Shown: piece by piece, positions 10,939 through 20,275 of the stretch
Layout: each line of letters begins with the position of its first letter
Position numbering within the stretch: the stretch's first letter is position 1
DNA from: Roridomyces roridus
Taxonomy: Eukaryota; Basidiomycota; Agaricomycetes; Agaricales; Mycenaceae
Direction of reading: 5' to 3'
DNA length: 64,000 nt
Assembly (NCBI GenBank): GCA_029378245.1
Contig: JARKIF010000010.1
Location: 806,001-870,000 of the forward strand
Notes under the pieces: generated by a model
What the model was told of the DNA's origin: nothing
Databases searched by the model: none
The model's input: only the letters and a program-made list of their open reading frames with translations
Translations under genes and position numbers: made by a program

Positions 10939-13900
10939 ATGGTTAGGCTCCCGGGTTACGATTTCTCGACCGCTACAAATTCTTCACTTCACCCCTTTTC
11001 GTCTCCACAGGGAACAGGTAGAGACCCAGCAACTCGGGCTGGAGGGGGGAGTGGACGAGCCGCAACAACTCCTCCCGATGATGGCCACGGGCGTAGAAGC
11101 GGCGTGCAACGCACACTTGCGGGATCTCTCTTGCAAAACCCCGGAAACCACGGGAACGACGCACCAGTCGTAGCGCGCAACGCGCAGTCAGGACCATCGC
11201 GCCAGACACGGCAGTCAAACAGACACAACGCTACACCAGCGCAGACTATGCCACAACAGGCACGAAATGCCCCAGACAACGACATACGGCGTACAGCGCC
11301 AGATGGGCAGAACGCTTCGCAACGCCAGAGAAGGATCATGATAGCTCAATCCATGAGAAATAGAGTTAAACCTAAAGGCCTGAGATCCAGAAACCGGCGA
11401 CGCACCAAAGCCTACGTAACAATCTCCACCCTAAACATGCGAGGACGCTACCATAAAGGCGAGGATAAATGGATGAGGATTAACCAGCTGGTTCGAGAGA
11501 AAAGGATCGGCATAGCTGCCATACAGGAGACACACCTTTCCCCCGATGACGTGGAGGACATCCACAAGCTTTTTGGAAAACGACTCCAGGTCTACGCAAC
11601 CATCGACCCAGCTTCCCCACAATCAAAAGGGGTGGCGCTAGTTGTAAATAAAGAATTACTACCCATCGAACAAATCAAAACGAAGAGTGTCGTACCTGGC
11701 AGAGCACTGCACATGACTATACCGTGGCACGGCGAAAGCAAGCTGTCAATTCTAGCAGCGTATGCACCAAACGATCCAGCGGAGAATGCCGCCTTCCTGG
11801 ATGGGTTGGAAGAAAAATCTCGAGGCCTTGCCAAACCGGACATCAGCCTCGGAGACTGGAATATGGTCGAAGACCCCATAGACAGACTTCCCCACCACCG
11901 AGACCCAGTTGCAGTAACAGACGCCATGAGAGAATTTAAACGCAAATTCGGGCTTATCGACGGCTGGCGCCAGTCACACCCAGACTCTAAGGGCTACACT
12001 TTCTTGCAAGCGGCGACCGAGTCCCAATCGAGAATCGACAGAATCTTGATCAAGGAAGAGATCTATGAACACTCGACGGACTGGAATATAGAAACTTCGG
12101 GCTTACACACCGATCACCAGCTAGTCTCCTTCCGCTACTCGGACCCGAAAATGCCTTTTGTTGGCAAGGGCAGGTGGGCCCAGAAACAAATGCTACTGAA
12201 AATTGAATCAGTAATGAAGAAGATTGATACTATAGGGCTAGAGTTCGCAGAACGTTGCGAGGAAAGCAAGCATGAGGAACGACGTACCTTTGACCATAAC
12301 CCCCAGCTAATATTCAAGGCAATGAAGGAGTCCTACAGAACCACCTTCCGAAACGAGGAGAAGAGATTAGTCCCAAAATTGGACAAGGAAATCAGGGATC
12401 TGAAGGATGAATTAGTCGGCACTCTGAATGACCCCCTAATGGGGGAGGAAGAAAGGAAAAATGAAAGCGCAATCCTGCAAGAGAAAATCGACTCAAAAGA
12501 GAGGATAAGGTTCCAGAAAATACGGGACAATACCACGGCAAAAAATCGGCTGGACGGAGAGTCCACAGCAACCAAATACTGGACATCCGTGAACAAGGCA
12601 AAGAAGCCTCGCGACACCATGTACAGCCTGCAAATACCGGGGTCGGACCCTCCTGTGTACGAAAAGCGATCAGACAAGATGGCGGAAGTAGCAAGAAATT
12701 TCCATGATGACCTACAATCACAAGATATAGCCACGCCAGAGGCGAGAGCTACAGCGGCAAACGAGGTCTTCAAGAACTCAGTCAGGCTATCACAACCGAA
12801 TAAAGCTAAACTTTCGCAGTTTATAACGGAGGCTCAAGTGCGAAGGGTGATTAAGCGCCTTCCAAATGGCAAGGCCCCGGGTATCGACGGGCTGGTGCAC
12901 GAACTATGGAAAACCTTAAATCAGAGGTATGAAAAATCCCAAGGGAAAGAGAACGAAACGATGAACATCGTTAAAATACTCACTATAGTGTATAACGACA
13001 TTGAGAGGTATGGGGTACACCCCGACACCGACTTTGCAGAGGGCTGGATGTGCCTGTTCTTCAAGAAAAACGATAAGCGCAATGTGTCGAACTATAGACC
13101 GATAACGCTACTTAACACAGATTATAAAATCTTCACCAAGGTGCTCGCTATCAAGCTGGCGGAGACAATCCCAGAAATTATTCATCCAGACCAGGCAGGT
13201 TTCATGCCGGGCAGGAGCATCTTCGACCAAGTCAAGTTGATAGAGGCAATAATTGACCACGCTGAGTACGATTCCCTAGGAGGGGCAGTGGTGGCACTGG
13301 ACCAAGAAAAAGCCTACGACAAAATTCTTCACGACTACTTATGGAAAGCAATGGAGAAAGCAAACCTACCAGACCACTTTTTCAAGACCATCAAAACCCT
13401 CCACGAACACGCATACACGTCAGTCTGCATAAACGGAGAGAAAAGCTCGCGATTCAAAGTAACGCGGGGCGTACGTCAAGGCGACCCAGTCTCCTGCCTG
13501 CTGTTCAACATAGCCATCGAGCCACTAGCTCAAATGCTGCGCGCGTCTAGACTGAAAGGTTTTAAATGCCCGGACGGAAATGAAAGAATTCTCACTGCAC
13601 TTTTTGCTGACGACACAACAGTGTGCCTATCTGAACAAGACAATTTCGGAGACCTCATGGGTCTGCTCTCAACCTGGTGTAAGGCATCAGGCGCAAAGTT
13701 CAACCAAGGCAAGACCCAAATCATACCAATAGGATCGAAAGCCTATCGGGCGAGATTCCTCAGGGATCGCAACCTTAGAGCCGGCCAACTACCCATAGAC
13801 GCACATGTCCATATAGCCAAAGACAAAGAGGCAATCAGAATCCTCGGCAGCTGGCAAGGGAACGACACAGACCAAGCAGCAATCTGGACGCCGACGATTG

Positions 13901-16194
13901 AAAAAGTGAACAAATCCTTGGACGCGTGGGGGAGAGCAAACCCAACCATCGGTGGCCGAGCACTGGTGGTCCAATTTACAGTGGGAGGTATCACCCAATA
14001 CCTTACAGCCGTGCAAGGCATGCCGAAAGACGTCGAAGAGTACCTGGACAAAAAGATTAAAACATTTGTGTGGGACGGCAAAGCAGTGGCACCTGTTAAC
14101 CACGAGATTATGTTCCTGCCTAAGGAAGAAGGCGGCCGAGATCTGTTGTCAATCAAGGATCGCAACGAAGCAATCGAGCTAAAAAACCTCAGAGACTTCC
14201 TCACGAGAGAAGGCAGGGAAAGAGCAAAATGGAGCTCACTTGCAAATGGACGGCTCCGGAAGGAGGTTCAAGGGAACACTAAGGTGGATCCGAAGGTACG
14301 GGACAACCCATTCACACAGTCTTGGAAACCCCTAAAGAAGAAGCTACCTCGGGCGATCAAAAGAATGCTGGGAACCATACGAAGAAACAAACTCACCTTC
14401 GATGCGTTGGCTCTGTCGAAGGATCTACAAAAAGAGCTCCCGATGTTCTTTCACTACGGCGCCGAAGGCCTGAAGAACAACTCCACATGTGCAGACTGCC
14501 TGCGAGACCACCATGAAGCTCGCCTAGTGGGTGATGTACTCGCTGTCGTCGAAAGGAATTATGATCGACACTCCCGTCGGAGAAACTGCGCCTGTCAGTC
14601 CTGCAGAGCCGACAGAGCGAAAGGATGTGACGCACCGTATAAATGCCAAGAGGAAGCCGTTAAGATGCTCAACTGCTTATTGGAGAAGTGGGACCCGCGC
14701 GCGCAGACAAATCAGCGCAATCCAGAGCTTACACCCCAAGGGAGAGATGACAACATCAAAGCACTTGCGGACGACAAGCCGATAACTTTCGACCCGAAGA
14801 TACATCTCGCAAAGAAGGTGGACGGATTCAGAATTTTTGGGGAGGACCCACATCCAACACCGGCACACCAGTTGCAGCCTCAGAACGACGAGGACCCTCC
14901 AACTCAGACCACGATATACATTGGCAACGCTCATGAAATTGACGAAGAAGGACTCTACAAATCCTCCGGTAGTATATGGATATCGGAAGGTAACGAAAGG
15001 AATACCAATATCCCAGTCCCGACGGACCTCTCATCGAAACGAAGCGGACACGCGGCGGCCATCCTTTACGCGCTGCAGAGCCAACCACTATTGACGGAGC
15101 TCCATTTCAAAATAAGCTGCAAGGCTACGATCAGACACCTCACGACAGATCTAGAGGATAAGGAGGACACGGACTGGGTGGATATCGAAAATCACAGGCT
15201 CCTCAGAGCCATCGTTGCGGCGCTCCGTGGTCGAGGAACCAAATGCACCTTCCAGAAGATGGACATCGAACACAGCACCGGAATGCAAAAAGCAAACACC
15301 ATCGCAACACAAGGCCTCCAAGATGAACCCGACGATGTTTTGAATGTCGACATTCCTCAAGGCTACAAGGTCACAGGAATGAAATTGAGTAAAGGCACAC
15401 AACGCACCTTCTACAAAGCGTTAAAAGCACGCCGGAAGCGCCCAGTTCGCGAAAAGACGAAACAAATGCTGTCAAGAGCCAGAGAAGCGGCAACGCTATT
15501 GGGAGGGAGAACACCGACAGACGCCGAAATATGGAAATCCCTGTACCACCCGGACATCACGAGGAAAACGAGAGACTTTCTATGGAGATGTATGCATCAG
15601 GCGTACAAAGTCGGGACATACTGGCTCAACATACCGACGTACGAGCACTATGCGGAGTGTCGGCATTGCCATGTCGACGACACGCTCGAGCACATTCTGC
15701 TGGAATGCGACGCCCCAGGGCGAGAAAAGATGTGGAGTCTGGCCCAACAACTATGGGAAATGAAGGGGTATTCCTGGCCCGAGGTATCCTTGGGCGGTAT
15801 TCTGGCCTGCGGTTTCGCTGGAGTCCACGATGCGAGTGGGAAGAAAGATAGCGGTGCGGACCGGCTATTCCGAATTCTGATCTCCGAAACGGCTCACCAA
15901 ATTTGGAAAACCCGCTGCACACGGGTGATTGACAACGGGAGCAATCCCGAAAAGTATCCTTCAGAACACGAAGTCCACAACAAGTGGCTCGCGTGCATCA
16001 ACGAACGCCTTCGCTCAGACTTCATTTTGACTGACAAACTCAAATTCGAGAACAGAGCACTCAATCTCAAAATGGTCCTAAATACTTGGAAGAACGTCCT
16101 CGACGGCGACACAAATCTCCCGGCAGTATCTCTGAGGGAGTCTAGGTTATTAGTGGGTATTGCTCCTCTCCGCCCCCCGGGGCGGAACCGTTAG
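10939..16194 (+). CDS. LINE 1 ORF2: endonuclease-reverse transcriptase with decayed RNase H domain
   Basis: An uninterrupted frame of 1751 aa. After a low-complexity N-terminus (about 1-150) comes an APE-type endonuclease with STLNMRG, QETHL, GDWN and TDHQ motifs (about 155-400). The reverse transcriptase has NYRPITLLNTDYK, the GFMPGR segment, ALDQEKAYDK, RGVRQGDPVS and the catalytic FADD (near residue 888). A Cys-rich block (CACQSCRADRAKGCD) follows. An RNase H-like fold at about 1324-1464 aligns with the second LINE but lacks every catalytic acidic residue. Near the C-terminus is a CCHC zinc finger (CRHCHVDDTLEHILLEC). The enzyme would copy element RNA at a nicked target. The start could lie slightly upstream; 10939 is the first ATG of the frame. 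Confidence 0.93.
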   Translation: MVRLPGYDFSTATNSSLHPFSSPQGTGRDPATRAGGGSGRAATTPPDDGHGRRSGVQRTLAGSLLQNPGNHGNDAPVVARNAQSGPSRQTRQSNRHNATPAQTMPQQARNAPDNDIRRTAPDGQNASQRQRRIMIAQSMRNRVKPKGLRSRNRRRTKAYVTISTLNMRGRYHKGEDKWMRINQLVREKRIGIAAIQETHLSPDDVEDIHKLFGKRLQVYATIDPASPQSKGVALVVNKELLPIEQIKTKSVVPGRALHMTIPWHGESKLSILAAYAPNDPAENAAFLDGLEEKSRGLAKPDISLGDWNMVEDPIDRLPHHRDPVAVTDAMREFKRKFGLIDGWRQSHPDSKGYTFLQAATESQSRIDRILIKEEIYEHSTDWNIETSGLHTDHQLVSFRYSDPKMPFVGKGRWAQKQMLLKIESVMKKIDTIGLEFAERCEESKHEERRTFDHNPQLIFKAMKESYRTTFRNEEKRLVPKLDKEIRDLKDELVGTLNDPLMGEEERKNESAILQEKIDSKERIRFQKIRDNTTAKNRLDGESTATKYWTSVNKAKKPRDTMYSLQIPGSDPPVYEKRSDKMAEVARNFHDDLQSQDIATPEARATAANEVFKNSVRLSQPNKAKLSQFITEAQVRRVIKRLPNGKAPGIDGLVHELWKTLNQRYEKSQGKENETMNIVKILTIVYNDIERYGVHPDTDFAEGWMCLFFKKNDKRNVSNYRPITLLNTDYKIFTKVLAIKLAETIPEIIHPDQAGFMPGRSIFDQVKLIEAIIDHAEYDSLGGAVVALDQEKAYDKILHDYLWKAMEKANLPDHFFKTIKTLHEHAYTSVCINGEKSSRFKVTRGVRQGDPVSCLLFNIAIEPLAQMLRASRLKGFKCPDGNERILTALFADDTTVCLSEQDNFGDLMGLLSTWCKASGAKFNQGKTQIIPIGSKAYRARFLRDRNLRAGQLPIDAHVHIAKDKEAIRILGSWQGNDTDQAAIWTPTIEKVNKSLDAWGRANPTIGGRALVVQFTVGGITQYLTAVQGMPKDVEEYLDKKIKTFVWDGKAVAPVNHEIMFLPKEEGGRDLLSIKDRNEAIELKNLRDFLTREGRERAKWSSLANGRLRKEVQGNTKVDPKVRDNPFTQSWKPLKKKLPRAIKRMLGTIRRNKLTFDALALSKDLQKELPMFFHYGAEGLKNNSTCADCLRDHHEARLVGDVLAVVERNYDRHSRRRNCACQSCRADRAKGCDAPYKCQEEAVKMLNCLLEKWDPRAQTNQRNPELTPQGRDDNIKALADDKPITFDPKIHLAKKVDGFRIFGEDPHPTPAHQLQPQNDEDPPTQTTIYIGNAHEIDEEGLYKSSGSIWISEGNERNTNIPVPTDLSSKRSGHAAAILYALQSQPLLTELHFKISCKATIRHLTTDLEDKEDTDWVDIENHRLLRAIVAALRGRGTKCTFQKMDIEHSTGMQKANTIATQGLQDEPDDVLNVDIPQGYKVTGMKLSKGTQRTFYKALKARRKRPVREKTKQMLSRAREAATLLGGRTPTDAEIWKSLYHPDITRKTRDFLWRCMHQAYKVGTYWLNIPTYEHYAECRHCHVDDTLEHILLECDAPGREKMWSLAQQLWEMKGYSWPEVSLGGILACGFAGVHDASGKKDSGADRLFRILISETAHQIWKTRCTRVIDNGSNPEKYPSEHEVHNKWLACINERLRSDFILTDKLKFENRALNLKMVLNTWKNVLDGDTNLPAVSLRESRLLVGIAPLRPPGRNR

Positions 16195-16359
16195 CTTCGG
16201 CTTTCGGGGAGGAGTTGAGTCCCACACTGCCGTACACCGGCGTACGTAAACGTATTTTCCTAGGGTCTCCAAATTTTTCTCTTCGGGCCATATGTCCCGA
16301 GAAAAAAGCGCGCGGGGGAGGGCTGATCGGACCAGTTGCTCCTTCGCTGTTCGCTCCAC

Positions 16360-16360
<1 letters not shown>
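16195..16360 (+). other. LINE 1 3' UTR
   Basis: Non-coding GC-rich stretch between the ORF2 stop and the A tract. It contains imperfect stems such as the one around TTCGGG/CCCGA at about 16282-16302. These may serve recognition by the reverse transcriptase, by analogy with other LINEs. Confidence 0.5.

Positions 16361-16396
<36 letters not shown>
16361..16396 (+). repeat. poly(A) tail of LINE 1
   Basis: Thirty-six consecutive A with no interruption, followed directly by the right target duplication. Confidence 0.9.
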
Positions 16397-16400
<4 letters not shown>

Positions 16401-16407
16401 GAGCGGG
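16397..16407. repeat. right target-site duplication of LINE 1
   Basis: GAGGGAGCGGG, identical to 6493-6503. Confidence 0.85.
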
Positions 16408-16515
16408 TGGGTGGCAGCCATCAAGAAAGTGATCTTATCTAATCTCTTCCGTTCTCTCCCGTTTAAATGGACCTCCTCTGCGGGTGACGCCGGCGGTCCC
16501 TCTCTTCCGCAATCG
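16408..16515. promoter_or_regulatory. remainder of the split divergent promoter
   Basis: The 108 bp up to the NADH dehydrogenase ATG, together with 20 bp at 6484-6503, formed the original head-to-head intergenic region of about 128 bp (counting the target site once, about 117 bp). It is pyrimidine-rich (TCTCTTCCGTTCTCTCCCG). The LINE now separates the hydrolase from it. Confidence 0.55.
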
Positions 16516-18662
16516 ATGCATCTAGCTACTGCTAGAAAGTTGCCCAGAAGCTCTGTCCGAAATTTCGCGTCATCAGCCAGCTTGCAGAAGCAACGCCTTC
16601 TCATCCTTGGTTAGCATCCCGAGCAAGTACCGCTTGGCCCATCTCAATGGATATCCAGGTTCTGGCTGGGGCGGATATGGCATCCTCCGTGGCGTCGACA
16701 AAAAGAAATGGGGTACGGACACCGTTGACCATCCACATTGAATCTTTGCTTGATTCGTTTCTACAGATGTAACCGTCGTTTCTCCGACGAATTATTTCAA
16801 TTTCACCCCATTGCTGGCCAGTTGTGCTGTAGGCACGCTGGAGTTCCGTTGTGCTATCGAGCCGGTGGGTTCTGACTCTGAGTCAAAGTCGTCATATGTA
16901 CTTATCAACTTCTTTCAGGTTCGCCGCTACACTCCACAAGTCGTCGGTGGTCCTTTTGTAAAAATCTCTAAAATCATCTCATCAGCTTGGTTCAGACGGC
17001 ATATCAAGCCTGGTGTGATAAAATCGGCGAGTTGGCTGCCTTGTACGGTTCAACTTTGCTGATCCATCTGCAGATTTCAAACGAAGGACGGTACAATGCG
17101 TGCGTTTGTTCAAGCTGCAAGAATTTACTTCTGATACCGAATCCAAGATGCCGGCAACACCGCCGCTGGTATGGCATGAATCATCCCGCTCCGACATCGA
17201 CGAGCCCGAAAAGCCCTTCACTTTACGCTGGGACAAGATAGTCATTGCGGCGGGCGCTTATTCTCAAAGTAAGACCGGATTCCTTTTTGAAATAAGCACT
17301 TACACCATGTAGCCTTTGGAATACCTGGAGTCAAGGAGCACGCGCATTTCCTCAAGGACGTCAAGGACGCAAGAGCCATCAGATTCCGCATTCTCGAATG
17401 TTGGCAAGATTCCTCTCCAATAATAACCAACCGCTTGAACTGCGTCTAGGTTTTGAACAAGCCACGCAGCCCACTCTGTCCGATGTAGAACGCCGTCATC
17501 TCCTCAATTTCTGTGTCGTCGGTGGCGGGCCAACTGGAATCGAATTTGGTTCGCCGTGGTTCACTTTTTGTTTCAAGATTTTAACATAATAAACTTCAGC
17601 CTCGGAGCTACACGATCTCCTTCACGCAGAGATTGCTGTCCACTACCCCACGCTCGCTAAATTAGCCAAAATCAGCATCGTCGAAGCCGGTTCAGGGATT
17701 CTCGGAAGTTTTGATCGGACATTGGTTGAGTGGGTGTGGCTTCGGTTTTTTGTTCTAGCTGATTTTGACCGCACTCCAAGGTACACCGAAAAAACGCTCT
17801 CTCGCGACGGCATTAGTATCTTGAAGAATCATCATGTCGAGAGGGTTTCGGCCGGAAAGATGTTCGTTAAAGAGCAAGGAGAAGTCCCTTTCGGCCTCTT
17901 GGTTTGGAGCACTGGTCTCGCTCCAAATCCACTTATCAGCTCGATATCCGAGTTCAAAAAGGACGCTAGAACGAAGAGGTACGAGACTAGAGTACAGAAT
18001 TTTTTTCGTGATTCTTGGACTAAATCGCCCAAGCATCCTCACAGACGACCACCTCAATCCGATCAAGGAAGACGGAACCGTGGATCCCGACGTCTTTGCA
18101 ATTGGAGATTGTGCTCAGATCGAATCAGCCATCCTACCAGCCACTGCGCAAGGTAAGCGTATCGCTTTATACTTCAAGTTTATGCCAATCAAAAACCACA
18201 TGGCAGTCGCGAGCCAAAAAGCAAAATATCTAGTCAAGAAGCTCAACAAGCTTGCCAAAGACCAGGACTCGACGGTACCCTTTAAGTTTGAAAACCAGGG
18301 CAGTTTGGCGTATATCGGAAATTGGAAAGCTATCTACGACAACTCCGGCTCTGGGAAGGATGAGGGTAAGCTTTTGAATAAGGAAGCCGGCCGCGTTGCT
18401 TGGCTTCTCTGGCGGTCGGCGTATTTCACCATGACGCTTTCTTGGAGAAACAAGTACGTGACAGCTGTGTAGGTCAATTCATTATTGACTGTTTCACCTC
18501 AGAATCTTGGTTCCAACGTATTGGTATGTGCCTTGCCACCCCCAGATTCTCACCTTGACTCCGCCTGCAGGTTCCTCAACTGTACGGTAACTCAACCCAG
18601 ACCGAGAGCAATGTTTCTGATCACCAACAGGGATTTTCGGACGCGATATTACTCGATTCTAA
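16516..18662 (+). CDS. NDE1: alternative NADH:ubiquinone oxidoreductase (type II, NDE/NDI-like)
   Basis: Rotenone-insensitive single-subunit NADH dehydrogenase of the inner mitochondrial membrane, by family. Fifteen exons: 16516-16609, 16659-16712, 16767-16864, 16919-16942, 16996-17026, 17074-17268, 17313-17399, 17450-17548, 17600-17729, 17781-17978, 18034-18152, 18207-18453, 18503-18523, 18571-18581, 18631-18662. They give 479 aa. A basic, Ser-rich N-terminus fits a mitochondrial presequence. The FAD-binding loop is GSGWGGYG (about 32-39), the NADH-binding loop GGGPTGIEF (219-227), and the second FAD motif FAIGDCAQ. The C-terminal membrane-anchoring end is [11 protein letters not shown]. One intron (17027-17073) begins with GC, and exon 14 is only 11 nt. 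External versus internal orientation cannot be settled, so the symbol is tentative. The gene is now downstream of the LINE poly(A) tail. Confidence 0.88.
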
Positions 18663-18851
18663 GCATGGCATACAACATAGACATAGACTACACTACATAA
18701 TTATTCTGTCTGTCCGATCGCCAAAACGTCAGCTGGTAATATACCCAGTAGAGATCTTGGGTGTCGGCTTGCGTCGAATTTTGTGGGGAATCAAACTTGA
18801 ACTATCTGCATCCGTCTTGAACACGGCGGCGAGTAATTTAATGGAATGCAA

Positions 18852-19790
18852 TCACGCACGAGTCTGTTTCACCACAAGGATCGGTGCCTTGGTATATTCC
18901 TCACTGGAATCGCGCGCGGTGGGCTCGATGGCGAGGAAACTCGCACGGTTCAAACCAACATCAGGGAGCACCATCGTCCACGACTCTGGTTCGACTCCTG
19001 AATCCTGCTCGGGTGGTTCATGTCTGGGAATCGGAATCGGCCCCCCGTTCTTCAAATTGTCCCCAAGCCCGACATGCGCTACATGTACGAATGAACTGTA
19101 CAGCGGCGCCGAGATCATCATTGCGTGCGGGGGAGATGGGGATAGTCGGCCCAGAGCAGAAGTCCGACTCGTTGACGCCGCTAGTCTGCTTCGAATGCTC
19201 CGCGGGAGCTCAGCGGCTTTGCTAGTAAACGGCCTCTCTACTGTACCCAAATTCATCTCAACAACAAAGGAACCCTAGAAACGAGATCGACTTGCCTGTG
19301 CGCACCGGATTCATGGTCCGACTTACCACCCTGGCGAAAATAGCCGCCTCCTCATCGTCGTTGAAAAGAAAGCCGAAATGGCGACTCTGCGAAGCCCTGA
19401 ATGAAAGAAAGAATCAACTAAATATGTACGTACACAACCCCGAAAACAGTGGAAGAATGGCTTGTCGATGCGATACTCAAAGTTTGTTTCCGGGATTTTG
19501 AATATCCATATCGTCTTGGGCCCCGGGCCTGCTGCGTCTACTGCGTCTTCCAGCAAGTGGAACGAATACCCTTGAGGAATGTCGCGGTCCCGACCAAAAA
19601 CGAGCGAGCCTTTGAGCCCCGAGTAGACCCACTCGTTCTCTTTGGATCCAAAAGCCGCGTGGTATACACGCGCTGAAGTGCTGGCAAAGGCCTTGTACGT
19701 GCTCGCAGCACAATCCTGCTCTGGCCTGGCCTTGCAGCTTTTGCTTTTGCTGGCCGGCGACAGACCAGGTGAGACGAGCTGGGATATCAT
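18852..19790 (-). CDS. WH1 (EVH1) and CRIB domain protein
   Basis: Three exons, 19790-19434, 19386-19327 and 19274-18852, giving 279 aa. Residues about 20-139 form a WH1 domain of the WASP type (ARVYHAAFGSKENEWVYSGL, then IWIFKIPETNFEYRID, RPFFHCF-like core and HFGFLFNDDEEAAIFARV). Residues 193-208 match a CRIB/GBD motif (ISAPLYSSFVHVAHVG), which binds Cdc42/Rac-type GTPases. The proline-rich, WH2 and acidic Arp2/3-activating parts of WASP are absent, so it may be a regulator rather than an actin nucleator. An in-frame ATG at 19847 adds 19 residues; 19790 is preferred because the WH1 fold starts soon after. It converges with the NADH dehydrogenase gene. Confidence 0.78.
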
Positions 19791-20275
19791 GGAAATGAGC
19801 AAGAGGTGGCGAGGCAATGCGGAGACGTTTGAGATGTATATGAACACCGCGAAGCACCGCCCGAGCCATTGCTTCGTTTCTTGAGTTTATTTGGACGTCA
19901 TGCATCGTGCTCTCCACATGCCCGTCGTAACTAGGACGGAGGATTAAAATTGGGCAACGAGATCCGGCCAGTCTCAAAACGCTCGTGGACTCTGAGAGAA
20001 CTTTCAAGTCGCCGGATTGGAAGCGAAGATGGATCCTAGTCGTACCACCTGCGTGCTTCTATACATTGAGCTAGGCAAGAGAAAAAGGCGTCGCATCAGT
20101 TCTGCGTATCGGCGGTGTTTGTGAGCTCTGTCGTTTTAACTATTTGAAATGCAGGAGCTTAATCTGGAGAGGGCGATTGGGGAGATAGGCGCGAGACACA
20201 CAGCACCTTGAAGAAAAGAAATCCAAAATCGTCTGAAACCACGCCCATGGATTAAAACAAGAAAGTATGTTTGTA
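19791..20275. other. intergenic, nothing seen
   Basis: Spacer between the WH1 gene promoter side and the DUF2461 stop. No supported gene. Confidence 0.5.

Larger units (their letters stand above)
6504..16396 (+). mobile_element. Tad1-like non-LTR retrotransposon (LINE 1), full length
   Basis: A 9893-bp insertion. Its borders are set by an 11-bp perfect target duplication (6493-6503 and 16397-16407) and by a pure 36-nt A tract at 16361-16396. Without the nested 2063-bp DNA element the LINE is 7830 bp. Order: hairpin-rich 5' leader, ORF1 with a C-terminal CCHC zinc knuckle (7323-10504, interrupted), spacer, ORF2 with APE-type endonuclease, reverse transcriptase, RNase H-like domain and C-terminal zinc finger (10939-16194), 3' UTR, poly(A). 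This layout matches the Tad1 clade of fungal LINEs. The uninterrupted ORF2, unbroken A tail and perfect duplication suggest a recent insertion. It sits within the short divergent promoter between the FSH hydrolase and NADH dehydrogenase genes. Confidence 0.9.

Noticed and set aside
13743..14204. Long minus-strand frames opposite LINE 1 ORF2
   Set aside because: Shadows of the plus-strand reverse transcriptase frame; no domain of their own.
16215..16614. Open frames with a poly-lysine run across the A tract
   Set aside because: They translate the LINE poly(A) tail and flank. The real NADH dehydrogenase start is 16516.
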